Positions 41,697-51,521 of a DNA stretch of 64,000 nt are shown here, in pieces. The notes below the pieces were generated by a model. That model saw nothing but the letters and a program-made list of their open reading frames with translations. It was not told the DNA's origin and searched no databases. The DNA is from Alphaproteobacteria bacterium (GTDB lineage: Bacteria; Pseudomonadota; Alphaproteobacteria; Rhodobacterales; Rhodobacteraceae). Position 1 is the stretch's first letter. Each line of letters opens with the position of its first letter. The translations under genes and the position numbers were made by a program. The DNA is taken from positions 202,306 to 266,305 of the forward strand of contig JAUHZO010000005.1 in NCBI GenBank assembly GCA_030425925.1, given 5' to 3'.

Positions 41697-43436
41697 TCAG
41701 CTCCAGCGTGCCGAATTGCGACAGATCCCGCCACCGGTGCGGCCGTTCTGTTCGGCATCGGCCAGGTTCGGCGTGTCGGTGCCGGTCAGGGTGAACCCGC
41801 TGCCGGTCAGGCTGCCGTTCTGCAGGATGTGAAAGGCGCGGTTGTCGCCGAGGCCCGAGGCGTCGATGATCGTGGCCCCGACACCGGCCCCCACGATGTT
41901 GATGTTGTTGGCGATGTCCAGATCGCCCAGGCTGGCATTGTTTTCGGGAACCTGAGACGCGGCGATGCTGGCCGCGGCGTCGTCCTGATAGAACACCCCC
42001 CCGCGCGTCAGCGTGTAGGTGCCCGCGGGCAGGATGATCTCGATCTCCGGTGCGGTGAACGGGCTGCTGAAGGAATTGTTGGCCCAGATGATCGCTTCGC
42101 GCAGGCTGGTGACATCGGGATCGTTATCCAGCGTGTCGGCAAAGGTGTTGACGGTGATCTGGTTGGGCCCCGACAAGGTGACCGGCACGGGCAGGTCGTT
42201 CACGTCGGTCTGGATCTCGAACGCGCCCAGATCGACGGACGCGTTCACGATCCGGTCGTCACCGCCAAGATCGTCATTCAGCGCCGCGCCGTCCAGGGTG
42301 ATGGCGTAGGCGGTATCGCCGCTGTCCAGAGCCGGATTTCCCAGCGATTCCAGCAGCGTGATCTGGCCTGTCCCGGCCCCGCGGTCGATGACCTCCGCCG
42401 CATCCGCATGGCCCAGATTGGCAGGCCCGGCCGAGGGACCGTCCGTCAGGTTGTAGGCCGGCAAGATCAACCGGGTCACGTCGAAATCCGCAGGCGTGAC
42501 GATGGTAGAGGGGTTGCCGGCGGTGACGATGCCGTTTTCCATCGACAGGCTGTTGGCCAGGATCAGCCGGTGCGCCTCGACCGCCGCACCGGGACCCAGC
42601 GCGCGGTTGTTGTAGAGCGTGACATTGTTCAGCGTGACCGTGCCGCCTGGCGCGGCAATCCCGCCGCCATTCCCGGCATCGGCGAGGGAATCGTAGATCA
42701 CGCTGTTGGTGATCGTGACATCGACGCCCTGGGCAAAGATGGCGCCCCCTGCATCGGCCTGGCCGGTCAGCGCACTGCTTTCGATGCCCAGCGATGCGCC
42801 CGCGCCCGAGATATGCACCACCCCGCCATCGCCGTTTGCAACCTGACCGGAGATCTGGCTGTCGCGGATCACCACATCGGCCCCGTCTGCAAGGATCGCC
42901 GCGCCATCGCCCGCGGCGGTAGCGCGCACCGACACGCCATCCACGGTCAGCGACCCGCCCGTGACGCTGGCCAACGCGCCGCCGCCGGACGGGTTGAAGA
43001 CGTTGATGAAGGGCCGGAAGGACTGATCCGGCAGATCGCTGATCGTGACATCGGCCCCGTTGGCCGTGACCAGCGGGCCGCCAGTGGTGCCCAGGTCGAT
43101 CCCCTCGATGGTGAAACTGTTCACGCCCGGCAGCACATCGAACAGCCCGCTGCCCAGCGCCCGGATGCGCAGGCTGTCGTAGAAGTCGTTGCCCGAAATG
43201 GTGATGGCGTGCGCGATCTCGAGCGGCGCGCTCAGCGCCAGGTCGATTTCCAGTATGCCGAAGATCGGCGCGCTATTCACGGTGTCGGCAAAGGTGATCG
43301 TGTCGCCGTCCCGCGCCAGTTCCAGCGCTTCGAGAAAGGACAGACCGTCGCCATCGGCCTGTTCCTGCGCCAGCGTCCCGGTGGCGGTGGCATCGTCATT
43401 TTCGTTCAGTGCGGTGGTGACAGTCAGAATCGGCAT
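41697..43436 (-). CDS. Beta-helix repeat protein, N-terminal part of the frameshifted RTX gene
   Basis: 579 codons start at ATG 43436 behind GGGGGAGA. The product has the pattern of right-handed beta-helix (polymorphic outer membrane/pectate-lyase-like) proteins, with repeated strands such as NNVTLYNN and SALTGQADAGGAIFAQG and no Sec signal peptide, as expected for type I secretion. The frame ends in GICRNSARWS then TGA. In the +1 frame the expected motif (N-S-G-T-L-E-L-S) resumes and runs on into the RTX part, so one G is missing near 41711. Either the gene is a recent pseudogene or this is a sequencing error. Confidence 0.82.
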   Translation of the reverse strand: MPILTVTTALNENDDATATGTLAQEQADGDGLSFLEALELARDGDTITFADTVNSAPIFGILEIDLALSAPLEIAHAITISGNDFYDSLRIRALGSGLFDVLPGVNSFTIEGIDLGTTGGPLVTANGADVTISDLPDQSFRPFINVFNPSGGGALASVTGGSLTVDGVSVRATAAGDGAAILADGADVVIRDSQISGQVANGDGGVVHISGAGASLGIESSALTGQADAGGAIFAQGVDVTITNSVIYDSLADAGNGGGIAAPGGTVTLNNVTLYNNRALGPGAAVEAHRLILANSLSMENGIVTAGNPSTIVTPADFDVTRLILPAYNLTDGPSAGPANLGHADAAEVIDRGAGTGQITLLESLGNPALDSGDTAYAITLDGAALNDDLGGDDRIVNASVDLGAFEIQTDVNDLPVPVTLSGPNQITVNTFADTLDNDPDVTSLREAIIWANNSFSSPFTAPEIEIILPAGTYTLTRGGVFYQDDAAASIAASQVPENNASLGDLDIANNINIVGAGVGATIIDASGLGDNRAFHILQNGSLTGSGFTLTGTDTPNLADAEQNGRTGGGICRNSARWS

Positions 43437-43587
43437 GCGAATTCTCCCCCAAGAAAATGGCCGTCAGATCAATTCCGGTGAAATCTAGCAGCACATGCCG
43501 ATTCGATCCGAAAGGAATCCGGTGCCGGCGGGGGGAATTGTCGCCGTTGCGCGGACAATCCGGGCAGATGTCCAGACAGGGCTGGCG

Positions 43588-44913
43588 TCAGGCGGCGTCG
43601 GCGGGGCGGTCGGGCACCGCCAGCCGGTTCACACCCTGCGCCGTCAGTGCCGCGGTCAGCGCGCCCGCCGGTACGTTCTGCACGGCCAGACCGGCGTCAA
43701 GCGCAAGGCCGGCGGCGGTGCCGCAGGCCTGGCCCATGGTCATGCATTGCGGCATGCCGCGGACCGAGGCAAACGCCACCGCGTCCGCCGACAGGATGCG
43801 CCCGGCAAACATCAGGTTTTCGACATGCTGCGGCACCAGAGACCGGAACGGGATGGTGTAATAGTCACCCTTTTCCAGGGCGGCGTCATGGGTCATCCCG
43901 CCGTCCGAGCGCATGACATCGTCGACGGGGTTGTCGCAGGCGACCACGCCATCGGCGAATTTCGTGCCGCGGGCCAGGTCGCTGCCGGTCAGGCGGTACA
44001 GCCCCTGCAGCTTGCGCGTCTCGCGCACGCCGACGGTGGGGGACAGCATGGACATGTGCGCCCCGGCAAAGCCCGGCACGTCGCTTCGCAGGAACGTCGC
44101 CAGCTGATGGCAGCGCCTGCGCCCTTCCTGCGTGGCGCGGCTGACAGCCACCGGGTCGCGCCCGTCGACGCCGCGCACATGCACCGAATTGCAGAACACC
44201 GTGCCTTCGTGAAAGCCGCGCATCAGGTAGAGCCGCGCCAGATCGGGGTGCAGACGGCCCTCGGCGACGCCGCGCGCGGCGTAGCGCCGGAAATAGGGAT
44301 CGGGATCGGCAAAGGCCGCCTGCCAGTCGACGCCCACCATGTGGAACGAGATCGTCACCGCCATCATCGCGCCGCTGGCATCGCCCAGGGCATAGGGCAC
44401 CCCGGCCTTGGCCGAGATGTCGCCATCGCCGGAACAGTCGATCACCAGGCGTGCGGCGATCTCCAGCGGGCCGTTGCGGTCGCAGCAGGCGACGCGGGCG
44501 ATGCGGGTACCCGACATTTGCGGGGTCAGCGCAAAGGTCCCCAGGTGCAGGTGCACGCCGGCCTCTTCCAGCATCTCGAACATGGTCAGGGTCGCCACGT
44601 CGTGATCATAGACGATTTCCGGCCCGAAATTCTCCAGAGCGCAGGCGCGCTTTTCCGCCGCGGGCGGGTCCATCGCGGACAGGCGCGTGGTCAGTTCCTC
44701 GATCAGGCCGCCCACGATGCGGTCCACCGGGTATCCGCCGCCCCAGGGCATGCCGGGGCAGAACGCCATCACGCCGCCCACCTTGGTGGTGGCCTCCACC
44801 AGCGTGACGTCCAGCCCTTGCCGCGCCGCCGCGATCGCCGCACCGAACCCCGTGGTGCCGCCGCCAATCACCAGAACGTCGGTCTGCGTTTCCCTGATCG
44901 TCTCCTTGTGCAT
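43588..44913 (-). CDS. FAD-dependent oxidoreductase
   Basis: This 441-aa flavoprotein has an N-terminal dinucleotide-binding loop (VLVIGGGTTGFGAAIAAARQ), the FAD region LVIDCSGDGDISAKAGVPYA, and a C-terminal FAGRILSADAVAFASVRGMP ... GQACGTAAG. This is the FAD_oxidored family found beside sugar or uptake genes, with unknown substrates. I take ATG 44913 because homology begins there. It is divergent from the RND efflux pair with 200 bp between them, and convergent with nothing. Confidence 0.82.
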   Translation of the reverse strand: MHKETIRETQTDVLVIGGGTTGFGAAIAAARQGLDVTLVEATTKVGGVMAFCPGMPWGGGYPVDRIVGGLIEELTTRLSAMDPPAAEKRACALENFGPEIVYDHDVATLTMFEMLEEAGVHLHLGTFALTPQMSGTRIARVACCDRNGPLEIAARLVIDCSGDGDISAKAGVPYALGDASGAMMAVTISFHMVGVDWQAAFADPDPYFRRYAARGVAEGRLHPDLARLYLMRGFHEGTVFCNSVHVRGVDGRDPVAVSRATQEGRRRCHQLATFLRSDVPGFAGAHMSMLSPTVGVRETRKLQGLYRLTGSDLARGTKFADGVVACDNPVDDVMRSDGGMTHDAALEKGDYYTIPFRSLVPQHVENLMFAGRILSADAVAFASVRGMPQCMTMGQACGTAAGLALDAGLAVQNVPAGALTAALTAQGVNRLAVPDRPADAA

Positions 44914-45112
44914 CCTGCCGCTTCGTCCCCTGCCTGCATGGCCCTGCATACCCGGTTCGGACCGCGTCTGGCGAGGCCGCAAGCGCCGCGGATCGCCTGC
45001 AAGCGACGTGGCGTCCGGCTGCGGACGGATGACATGCGGCGCGCAGGGGCAACTGACACAGGCCTGGCGTATGTCTAGGCTGAGGCGCGAATCGAAGGAC
45101 GGGAATGACGAC

Positions 45113-46210
45113 ATGAAAAAGCTTGCCGCCTTTGTGGCCTTTCTTGCCCTGACCGGCTGTTTCGAAGAAGAGACCGTGGCCGGCGATCCGCCCGTGCGCG
45201 GGCTCAAGACGCATCTGGTCGCCGCCACCGAACGCAGCACCTTGCGGCGCTTTCCCGGCGTTCTCGAACCGACCTCGCTCAACGTGCTGTCCTTCGACAT
45301 CTCGGGCAAGCTGACCGCGGTGTCGTTGCAGATCGGCCAGCGGGTTGCCGCCGGAGAGGTGCTGGCCGCGCTGGACACCGAGGCGCTGGAAATCCAGGTC
45401 CGCAATGCCGAGGCCGGGCTGCGTTCGGCCGAGGCGGCGCTGGCCAGGGCCAACGAGGATCTTGCCCGTCAGGAAGAGTTGTTCGAGCGCGGCACCATCA
45501 CCCTGGTGGCCCGCGATGCCGCCCGGACCGAAGCCACCACGCGCGCCGCCCAGCTGGAACAGGCGCAGCAATCGCTGGCCAGCGCCAGGGACACGCTGGC
45601 CAAGGCCGAACTGACGGCACCCTTCGACGCGGTGGTGAACTCGGTCGAGGTCCAGAGCTTTGCCACCGTCACCGCCGCCACTCCCATCGTGTCGCTTTAT
45701 GCGCCGGACGTTTTCGAAATCTCGTTCACCGCCGATTTCGAGGTGATCAGCCAGCTGGTGGTCGGCAGCCCGGCCCGGGTGCGCCTGGCCGACCGCCCCG
45801 ATCTGGTGCTGGCCGCGCAGGTCAGCGAGATCGGCGCGCGGGCGGACACGGTGTCAAGCTTTCCGGTGGTGCTGAGCCTGACCGAAACCGATCCGATCCT
45901 GAAGGCCGGCATGGCGGTGGAGGCGTCGCTGGAGTTGCCGCTGCCCGCGGCCGAGGGTTTTCTCATCCCGCTGACGGCGGTGATCAAGGAAGGCACGATC
46001 GCGGACCAGACCGGCCCGGGTGAGGTGCAGGTCTTTGTGTACGATCCGGCCGGGTCCACCGTGCAGCGCCGCGACATCCGTATCGCCGGGGTGCGCGAGA
46101 ACGCGCTGCTGGTGGTGGACGGGCTGAGCGCCGGAGAGCGCGTGGCCTCGGCCGGCGTGTCCTTCCTGCGCGAAGGGCAGGAGGTCCGGCTGCTGTCCGG
46201 GGAGGAGTGA
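45113..46210 (+). CDS. RND efflux periplasmic adaptor (membrane fusion) lipoprotein
   Basis: This 365-aa protein has a lipoprotein signal ending in LTGC (Cys16), a biotinyl-lipoyl-like half (SLQIGQRVAAGEVLAALD), a helical hairpin (about 85-150) and a beta-barrel. It bridges an inner-membrane RND pump and an outer-membrane channel. The ATG at 45113 lies in GACGAC-ATG with GGGAATGA upstream. Its stop overlaps the region of the pump's start; no TolC-type gene is in the window. Confidence 0.9.
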   Translation: MKKLAAFVAFLALTGCFEEETVAGDPPVRGLKTHLVAATERSTLRRFPGVLEPTSLNVLSFDISGKLTAVSLQIGQRVAAGEVLAALDTEALEIQVRNAEAGLRSAEAALARANEDLARQEELFERGTITLVARDAARTEATTRAAQLEQAQQSLASARDTLAKAELTAPFDAVVNSVEVQSFATVTAATPIVSLYAPDVFEISFTADFEVISQLVVGSPARVRLADRPDLVLAAQVSEIGARADTVSSFPVVLSLTETDPILKAGMAVEASLELPLPAAEGFLIPLTAVIKEGTIADQTGPGEVQVFVYDPAGSTVQRRDIRIAGVRENALLVVDGLSAGERVASAGVSFLREGQEVRLLSGEE

Positions 46211-46212
46211 CG

Positions 46213-49200
46213 ATGGACCTTCTGACCCGTTTCGGCCTGGAACGGTCGCGCCTGACGATGCTGGTGATGATCGGCCTGCTGCTTCTGGGCACGATGACCT
46301 ATCTGGGCTTGCCCAAACGCGAAAACCCGGCCATCACCATCCGCCAGGTCGTTGTCACCGCGCAGTTTCCCGGCATGTCGCCGGAACGTGTCGAAGACCT
46401 TGTTGCCGTGCCGCTGGAACGTGCCGCGCGCGAGATCGGCGAGGTGGAGGACATCCACACCCTGGTGCTGACCGGACGCACGACCCTGACGCTGTCGGTC
46501 TACAATTCCATCCCGAAGGAAACGCTCGACACCGTGTTTCAGGACATCCGCAACCGGATGGAGGATGCCGGACGCGATCTGCCCAGTGGCACCCAGGGCC
46601 CCTTTGTGAACACCAATTTCGGCGATGTGGCGATTGCCACCATCGCCGTCACCGGCGACGGGTTCGACCCGTCCGAACTGCACGACGCCGCCGAGGATCT
46701 GCGCGACGGCCTGTACCGGCTGGACGGCATCACCAAGGTGTCGATCCACGGCGCGCAGGAGGAACGGATCTGGCTGGAGATCGACAGCCGGCGGCTGGCG
46801 GCCATCGGCGTGCAGATCCCGCAACTGCTCAGCGATCTCAGCGCCCAGAACGTGATCCTGCCCGCGGGGCAGCTGGATGCCGACGGCACCGCCATCGTGC
46901 TGGAGGCCAATGGCGATCTGGGCTCCATCGAAGAACTGGAGAACGTGCTGACCAAGGTGCCGGGCCTTGCCGGGCTGGTGCGGCTGCGCGACATCCTGAC
47001 GGTGCGGCGCGGCTATGTCGATCCGGTGGAAACGCCGATCTTCTTCAACGGCGAACCGGCGCTCTTGGTGGCGGTGGAGATGGCGGATGACCGCGACATC
47101 CAGAAGGTCGGGCGCGATCTGGCCCGCGCGATCCCGGCGCTGGAGATGACCCAGCCCATCGGCATCAGCTACAATCTGTCCACCTTTCAGGAAACCAACG
47201 TCACCAATGCGATCAACGACGCGCTGTCGAACGTGGGGCAGACCTTTGCCGTGGTGCTGCTGGTCATGCTGGTCTTTCTGGGGCTCAGGCCCGCGCTGGT
47301 GATCGCCTCCATAGTGCCCTTTGCGGTGATGTTCGCCCTGCTGGGCATGGCCAACATGGGGATCGACCTGCAACAGATCTCCATCGCCGCGGTGATCATC
47401 TCGCTGGGGCTTCTGGTGGATAACGGGCTTGTCGTCGTCGAGGATATCGAGGCGCGGATCAACGAAGGCGCCGATCCGCAGGCGGCGGCGCTGGCCACGG
47501 GCGGGCAGTTCTTCGTGCCGCTGGCGGTGGCGTCGATCACCACGGTGTCGGCCTTTGTGCCCATGCTGATCCTTGAAGGCACCGAGGGCGAATTCGCGTT
47601 CTCGCTGGGGGCCGTCGTGGGGCTGATGCTGGCCGGGTCCTGGCTGTCGGCGCATTACATGCTGCCCTTTTTGGCTGCCCGGCTGATCCGTCCGCGCCGC
47701 AAGGCGGGCGGGGGAGACACCGCGCTGATGCGCGGATTTGGTGCGTTGACCCGCGCGCTGTTGCCGCTGGGCCTGCCGGTGGCACTGTTGTGCTACGGGC
47801 TGGTGGCGGCGGCGCTGTCACTGTTTCCGCTGCTGAAATCCGAGATGTTCCCGCTCAGCGAGCGGTCGGAATACCTGATCTATCTCGACCTGCCCAAGGG
47901 CACCGCGATTTCCGAAACCCGGGCCGAGGCGCTGCGGGTCGAGGCCTGGCTTGGCAATCCAGAGGTGAACCCCGAGGTGCGCGACACCACCACCTTTGTC
48001 GGTGATGGCGGTCCGCGTTTCTATCTCGCCCTCGATCCTGCCGAAACGGACCCGGCCAGCGCCTTCATCCTGGTCAACACCCGCGACTACGCCGGTGCCG
48101 TTGCCGCCGCCGACCGCGCCCGGCGGTACCTTTACGAAAACCACCCCGCCGCCCGCGCCCGCGTCACCCGGCTGTCCATGGGCGGGGCCGAATCCGGGAT
48201 CGTCGAGGTGGCGATCACCGGACCCGACGGCGACGTGCTGCTGGATGCGGCACAACGGATCGAGGCCGCCTTTGCCGCGATGCCCGACATGGTGCTGAAC
48301 CAGAACGATTGGGGCAACAAGCGGCTCAAGATCGTGGTCGACATCGCGCAGGACAAGGCGCGCGAACTGGGCGTGACCTCGAACGACATCTCGGACGTGA
48401 TGGACACCTATTTCAGCGGCACGACCTATTCCACCTTTCGCGAGGGATCGGAGTCGATCCCCATCGTGGCGCGCGCCGCCGAGGGGTTTCGCGACAGCCT
48501 GGAGGATCTTGCCAACCTGTCCATCCCCGCGGACGGGCGGCTGGTCTCGCTGAGCCAGGTCGCCACCTTCCGCCCGACGCTGGAATTCAGCCAGCTGAAG
48601 CGGGAAAACCAGATCCGCCAGATCGTGATTTCCGGCAAGAGCGCCACGCTGTCGGCGGCCCAGGTCGAGGCCCGGCTGGCGCCGACGCTGGCGGCCCTGT
48701 CGCTGGGGCCGGGCTATACCGTCACGCTGGGCGGTGAAACGGAGCAGTCGGGCGAGGTCAACGCCAAGCTGGCCGCCGGCCTTCCGGCGGCGCTGGCGAT
48801 CATGCTGGCGGCGCTGGTGTTCCAGTTCAATTCGGCCCGCCGGGTGGCGCTGACGCTGATGACGATCCCGCTGATCGTGGTGGGCGCGCCGGTGGCGCTG
48901 TTGCTGAGCGGGCAGCCGATGTCGTTCTTTGCCATCCTCGGGCTGATCTCGCTGATGGGGATCATCATCAACAATGCCATCGTGCTGATCGACCAGATCG
49001 ACATCGAACGCGCCGCGATGGGGCTGGACGACGCCATCGTCACCGCCGCGAGGAAACGTGTCACGCCCGTCCTGCTGACCTCGCTGACCACGGTTCTGGG
49101 GCTTGTGCCCATGGCGCTGTTCGGCGGCGCGCTGTTCGAGCCCATGGCCACGCTGATGATCGGCGGGTTGCTGTGCGCATCCCCGCTGACCCTGCTGCTG

Positions 49201-49266
49201 ATCCCGGCCGGCTACCGGCTGATGTTCCGGCGCGGGGCCGAGGGTGCATCCGCAGGGGCAGGCTGA
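46213..49266 (+). CDS. RND multidrug efflux pump, inner-membrane subunit
   Basis: This 1,017-aa transporter has the AcrB-like duplicated layout: 12 membrane helices, with two large periplasmic loops after helices 1 and 7. Helix 4 has LGLLVDNGLVVVEDI, where AcrB has two Asp; one Asp is kept. A second-half helix reads LISLMGIIINNAIVLIDQID. It uses the proton gradient to export hydrophobic compounds. The start is ATG 46213 with GGGGAGGAG five bases upstream; a GTG at 46207 overlaps the adaptor stop. Likely an HAE1-type drug or solvent pump; substrate unknown. Confidence 0.92.
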   Translation: MDLLTRFGLERSRLTMLVMIGLLLLGTMTYLGLPKRENPAITIRQVVVTAQFPGMSPERVEDLVAVPLERAAREIGEVEDIHTLVLTGRTTLTLSVYNSIPKETLDTVFQDIRNRMEDAGRDLPSGTQGPFVNTNFGDVAIATIAVTGDGFDPSELHDAAEDLRDGLYRLDGITKVSIHGAQEERIWLEIDSRRLAAIGVQIPQLLSDLSAQNVILPAGQLDADGTAIVLEANGDLGSIEELENVLTKVPGLAGLVRLRDILTVRRGYVDPVETPIFFNGEPALLVAVEMADDRDIQKVGRDLARAIPALEMTQPIGISYNLSTFQETNVTNAINDALSNVGQTFAVVLLVMLVFLGLRPALVIASIVPFAVMFALLGMANMGIDLQQISIAAVIISLGLLVDNGLVVVEDIEARINEGADPQAAALATGGQFFVPLAVASITTVSAFVPMLILEGTEGEFAFSLGAVVGLMLAGSWLSAHYMLPFLAARLIRPRRKAGGGDTALMRGFGALTRALLPLGLPVALLCYGLVAAALSLFPLLKSEMFPLSERSEYLIYLDLPKGTAISETRAEALRVEAWLGNPEVNPEVRDTTTFVGDGGPRFYLALDPAETDPASAFILVNTRDYAGAVAAADRARRYLYENHPAARARVTRLSMGGAESGIVEVAITGPDGDVLLDAAQRIEAAFAAMPDMVLNQNDWGNKRLKIVVDIAQDKARELGVTSNDISDVMDTYFSGTTYSTFREGSESIPIVARAAEGFRDSLEDLANLSIPADGRLVSLSQVATFRPTLEFSQLKRENQIRQIVISGKSATLSAAQVEARLAPTLAALSLGPGYTVTLGGETEQSGEVNAKLAAGLPAALAIMLAALVFQFNSARRVALTLMTIPLIVVGAPVALLLSGQPMSFFAILGLISLMGIIINNAIVLIDQIDIERAAMGLDDAIVTAARKRVTPVLLTSLTTVLGLVPMALFGGALFEPMATLMIGGLLCASPLTLLLIPAGYRLMFRRGAEGASAGAG

Positions 49267-49319
49267 GCGCCACGCGGGGCAAAGCCGGGCCGCAGGTGGC
49301 ACCTGCGTCCGGGCGCTGT

Positions 49320-50447
49320 CTACAGATCGGTCCAGACGCCGTTGGCGCGGGACGAGTCGATGCAGGCCCCGATAAAGCGCATCCCTGCCAGCCCGTCACC
49401 GATCCCGGGCAGCTGCGTGCCCGCGGGCGGGGTGCCGTCGGCAAGCCCGCCGATCAGGTCGGCGGCTTCGGCGTAAAGCGTGGCAAAACCTTCGAGATAG
49501 CCTTCGGGATGGCCCGGCGGCACGCGCAGAAGGGTCTGCCCGGCCGGGGTCGCCCCGGCACCGCCGCGGGTCAGGGTCTGCCTCGGGGCACCGAACCTGG
49601 TAAAGCTCATGGCGTTGGGCGTCTCTTGCGCCCATTCCAGCCCGCCCTTGCTGCCATAGACCCGCAGACGGAGCGCGTTCTCGTTGCCCACGGCCACCTG
49701 ACTGGCCCAGAGCATCCCCCGGGCCCCGCCCCGGAACCGCAGCAAGACCTGCACATTGTCATCGACGCGGCGACCGGGCACGAAGGTGCCGAGATCGGCC
49801 AGCAGGGCTTCGGGTTCCAGCCCGGTGACAAAGCAGGCCAGGTTGAAGGCATGGGTGCCGATATCGCCCACGCAGCCCCCGGCCCCGGAGCGGGCGGGAT
49901 CGGTGCGCCAGTCCGCCTGCTTGTTCGAGGTTTCCTCGGTCAGCCAGTCCTGCGCGTATTCGACCTGCACCACCCGGATCTCGCCCAGCTCGCCCTGCGC
50001 GATCATCTCGCGCGCCTGCCGCATCAGGGGATAGGCGGTGTAGTTGTGGGTCAGGATGAACTGCCGTCCGCTGCGGGCCACTGCGGCGGCGATGGCCTCG
50101 GCGTCGGCACGCGTGGCGGCCAGCGGCTTGTCGCAGATCACGTGGATGCCGGCATCCAGAAAGGCCACGGCGGGGGCGGCGTGCATGTGGTTGGGCGTGA
50201 CGATGGCCACGGCGTCGATGCCGTCGGCGCGCGCGGCTTCGGCCCTGGCCATCTCGGCAAAGTCGCCATAGCTGCGATCGGGGGGCAGCCCCAGCTCGGC
50301 CGCCGAGGCGCGGGCGCGCTCGGGGTCCGACGACAGCGCCCCGGCCACCAGGTCCCAGCGCCCGTCAAGCCGTGCGGCGATGCGGTGCACGCCTCCGATA
50401 AACGCCCCCTGGCCGCCGCCGACCATGCCCAGCCTGAGCTTTCTCAT
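49320..50447 (-). CDS. Gfo/Idh/MocA oxidoreductase (copy 2)
   Basis: This 375-aa NAD(P)-dependent sugar dehydrogenase has an N-terminal Rossmann fold (LGMVGGGQGAF), the dinucleotide motif CDKPLAAT (Asp where the family usually has Glu), and the catalytic helix GGCVGDIGTHAFNLACF. It oxidises or reduces a sugar or cyclitol hydroxyl. It is the last gene of the sugar operon and overlaps the TIM-barrel gene by 4 bp (ATGA), so the two probably act in sequence. Confidence 0.9.
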   Translation of the reverse strand: MRKLRLGMVGGGQGAFIGGVHRIAARLDGRWDLVAGALSSDPERARASAAELGLPPDRSYGDFAEMARAEAARADGIDAVAIVTPNHMHAAPAVAFLDAGIHVICDKPLAATRADAEAIAAAVARSGRQFILTHNYTAYPLMRQAREMIAQGELGEIRVVQVEYAQDWLTEETSNKQADWRTDPARSGAGGCVGDIGTHAFNLACFVTGLEPEALLADLGTFVPGRRVDDNVQVLLRFRGGARGMLWASQVAVGNENALRLRVYGSKGGLEWAQETPNAMSFTRFGAPRQTLTRGGAGATPAGQTLLRVPPGHPEGYLEGFATLYAEAADLIGGLADGTPPAGTQLPGIGDGLAGMRFIGACIDSSRANGVWTDL

Positions 50448-51505
50448 GACGTCACCCCCAGCATGGCGCGCAGCTGCGCCGGGTCGGTGGCCCCGCCGGC
50501 AAAATCGTCGAACGCCTTGTCGGTGACGTCGATGATGTGGCGGGCGATGAAGGGCGCGCCCTCGGCCGCGCCCTGTTGCGGCGATTTCAGGCAGCATTCC
50601 CATTCCAGCACCGCCCAGCTGTCATAGTCGTACTGCGCCAGTTTCGAGAAGATGCGCCCGAAATCCACCTGCCCGTCGCCCAGGCTGCGGAACCGGCCGG
50701 CACGGTTCAGCCAGGGCTGGTAGCCGGAATAGACCCCCTGCCGCCCGTCGGGGTTGAACTCGGCATCCTTGACGTGAAAGGCGCAGATGCGGTCGTGGTA
50801 GAGGTCGATGAACTGCACGTAATCCATGGCCTGCAGCAGGAAATGGCTGGGATCGTAGTTGATCCGGGCGCGCGTATGCCCGTTGCAGGCATCAAGGAAC
50901 ATCTCCCAGCTGGCCCCGTCGAACACGTCCTCGCCGGGGTGGATTTCAAAGCCGATATCGACGCCAAGCGCGTCATAGTGGTCAAGGATCGGCCCCCAGC
51001 GGCGCGCCAGTTCGGCAAACGCCTCTTCGATCAGCCCCGCCGGGCGTTGCGGCCAGGGATAGAGATAGGGAAAGGCCAGCGAACCGGTGAAGCTGACCGT
51101 GGTGGACAGGCCGAGATTGCGCGCGGCCTGCGCGGCCTTCTTCACCTGATCCACCGCCCAGGCCTGCCGCGCCGCCGGATTGCCATGCACCGCGGCGGGG
51201 GCAAAGGCGTCGAACGCGCTGTCATAGGCCGGGTTCACCGCCACAAGCTGGCCCTGCAGATGGGTCGAAAGCTCGGTGATCACGACGCCGGCATCCGTGC
51301 AGATGCCCTTGACCTCGTCGCAATAGGTCTGGCTTTGTGCGGCGCGGTCCAGATCGAAGAGCCGGCTGTCGAAGCTGGGGATCTGAACCCCCTTGTAGCC
51401 CAGGCCAGCGGCCCATCCGGTGATGCTTTCCAGAGTGTTGAAGGGGGCCTCGTCGCCTGCGAACTGGGCGAGGAAGAGGGCCGGTCCCTTGATGCGTCCG
51501 GGCAT
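50444..51505 (-). CDS. Sugar isomerase/epimerase-like TIM barrel (copy 2)
   Basis: This 353-aa protein of the xylose-isomerase-like/AP-endonuclease-2 superfamily keeps the metal-site strands: FEIHPGEDV, INYDPSHFLLQAMD, HVKDAEF and LEWEC. Such enzymes isomerise or epimerise keto sugars, and relatives also cleave 3-keto C-glycosides. ATG 51505 follows AAAGGACACC. It is coupled to the Gfo/Idh/MocA gene after it. The exact reaction is unknown. Confidence 0.88.
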   Translation of the reverse strand: MPGRIKGPALFLAQFAGDEAPFNTLESITGWAAGLGYKGVQIPSFDSRLFDLDRAAQSQTYCDEVKGICTDAGVVITELSTHLQGQLVAVNPAYDSAFDAFAPAAVHGNPAARQAWAVDQVKKAAQAARNLGLSTTVSFTGSLAFPYLYPWPQRPAGLIEEAFAELARRWGPILDHYDALGVDIGFEIHPGEDVFDGASWEMFLDACNGHTRARINYDPSHFLLQAMDYVQFIDLYHDRICAFHVKDAEFNPDGRQGVYSGYQPWLNRAGRFRSLGDGQVDFGRIFSKLAQYDYDSWAVLEWECCLKSPQQGAAEGAPFIARHIIDVTDKAFDDFAGGATDPAQLRAMLGVTS

Positions 51506-51521
51506 GCGGTGTCCTTTCGTC

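Noticed and set aside
39274..41832. An 852-codon plus-strand open frame opposite the RTX gene
   Set aside because: It is the antisense frame of the RTX repeats; its apparent repeats are only the complement of the nonapeptide codons.
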